A DNA stretch of 64,000 bases, from NCBI GenBank assembly GCA_034336665.1, contig JAPFBE010000033.1, positions 3,224,001 through 3,288,000 of the forward strand, in the 5' to 3' direction. Source of the DNA: Luscinia megarhynchos. Taxonomy: Eukaryota > Chordata > Aves > Passeriformes > Turdidae. This document shows, in pieces, positions 63,599 through 64,000 of the stretch. The notes under the pieces are model-generated. The model was not told the DNA's origin. It made no database searches and worked only from the letters and a program-made list of their open reading frames with translations. Positions within the stretch are counted from its first letter, which is position 1; each line of letters starts with the position of its first letter. Position numbers and translations under genes: made by a program.

Positions 63599-64000
63599 CA
63601 CGAGTAAATTCAGAACCCAGCCGAGGTGGTAAAATATTTGAAAGAGAAGTGCCATGATAACCCTAGGGTAAAAAAGATCACTGCAGTGAGTTCGGCCCTG
63701 GCATATGCTTATTGTACCCTGTTAGATAGTGTAGGATCACAGACAGAAGACAGGGAACAGGGAGATAAATTAGTTACCATCCCAGTGACTCAGGCTGTAG
63801 TCAACACCCCAGGCTCGAGGACAGGGGCGAAATTAGATAATAAGCTTCAACCAATGGCCGTGGCTACTAGCACCAGAAGTGGAAAGCGTACAGCTAAGAC
63901 TGATCGACCAGTGGAGGATGATGATGATGAGGATGCAGGAGAAGGACCCTCAACACCTCCTGAAATGAAACCCGGAGTTAAGGTGATCGGTGCAAGGTCA
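63599..64000 (+). pseudogene. gag: Gag continuation, edge of window (ERVL-2)
   Basis: It continues in the same frame as 63161-63598 after a TGA and a TAA a few codons later. It matches the ERVL-1 gag from the N-P-A-E-V-V-K-Y-L block to the acidic linker. Confidence 0.7.

Larger units (their letters stand above)
62399..64000 (+). mobile_element. ERVL-2: class III ERV, 5' part, continues beyond window
   Basis: LTR, tRNA-Lys primer site, leader and the start of gag, all homologous to ERVL-1 but in the opposite orientation. It runs off the right edge. Confidence 0.85.

Overview
This 64 kb window looks like bird genomic DNA, most likely passerine. It carries CR1 LINE tails, long class III LTRs of passerine type, an alpharetrovirus-like tRNA-Trp primer site and chicken/finch-style ERVK and ERVL elements. 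I find no host gene, tRNA gene, rRNA gene or CRISPR array. More than half of the window is endogenous retrovirus (ERV) sequence, often nested. That density is typical of a W chromosome or other heterochromatin, but placing it there is inference.

Layout. (1) 1-3858: left-truncated gamma-like ERV, minus strand (gERV-1), with RT, protease, open gag, tRNA-His primer site and 5' LTR. (2) 4794-11292: older complete but G-to-A hypermutated gERV-2, plus strand, 5-bp target duplication GAGGC. (3) 12209-19504: passerine class III LTRs (family A). One of these is split by a class II ERV (15295-19370, TSD GGTGGT) that has lost gag and most of env but keeps a long open pol. (4) 19505-24490: mostly unrecognised, probably single-copy host DNA, with a CR1 tail interrupted by a class II solo LTR (TSD CCTTCC). 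(5) 24491-26544: an LTR and decayed gag with a tRNA-Trp-like primer site. (6) 26545-35735: gERV-3, minus strand, complete, TSD TCCAG. Its two 556-bp LTRs differ at only four positions by eye, and env is intact. (7) 36000-49500: mosaic of old LTRs and class I/III pol, gag and env remnants. (8) 49550-54553: gERV-4 body (RNase H, integrase, accessory ORF, env) lying between two LTRs of an unrelated ERVL family. (9) 53938-59696: ERVL-1, minus strand, with a tRNA-Lys primer site. (10) 59697-62400: more LTR, CR1 and class I gag pieces. (11) about 62400-64000: ERVL-2, plus strand, running off the right edge.

The gERV family is the most interesting content. All copies that reach the relevant parts share a tRNA-His primer site, a leader splice donor, a gag-pro junction with an in-frame TAG, a CX6CC-type env and a cysteine-rich accessory ORF between pol and env. 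The spacing C-F-x-C-x2-C-x6-H-C-x9-C-x2-C in that ORF is identical in three independent copies. It is intact (215 codons) in gERV-3, starts directly at the pol stop codon (TAA-ATG) and overlaps the env start by 20 nt. Simple gammaretroviruses carry no such gene.

In gERV-3 env and the accessory ORF are open, while gag and pol carry breaks that cluster strongly in one 1.5-kb stretch. That may reflect biology or unpolished assembly.
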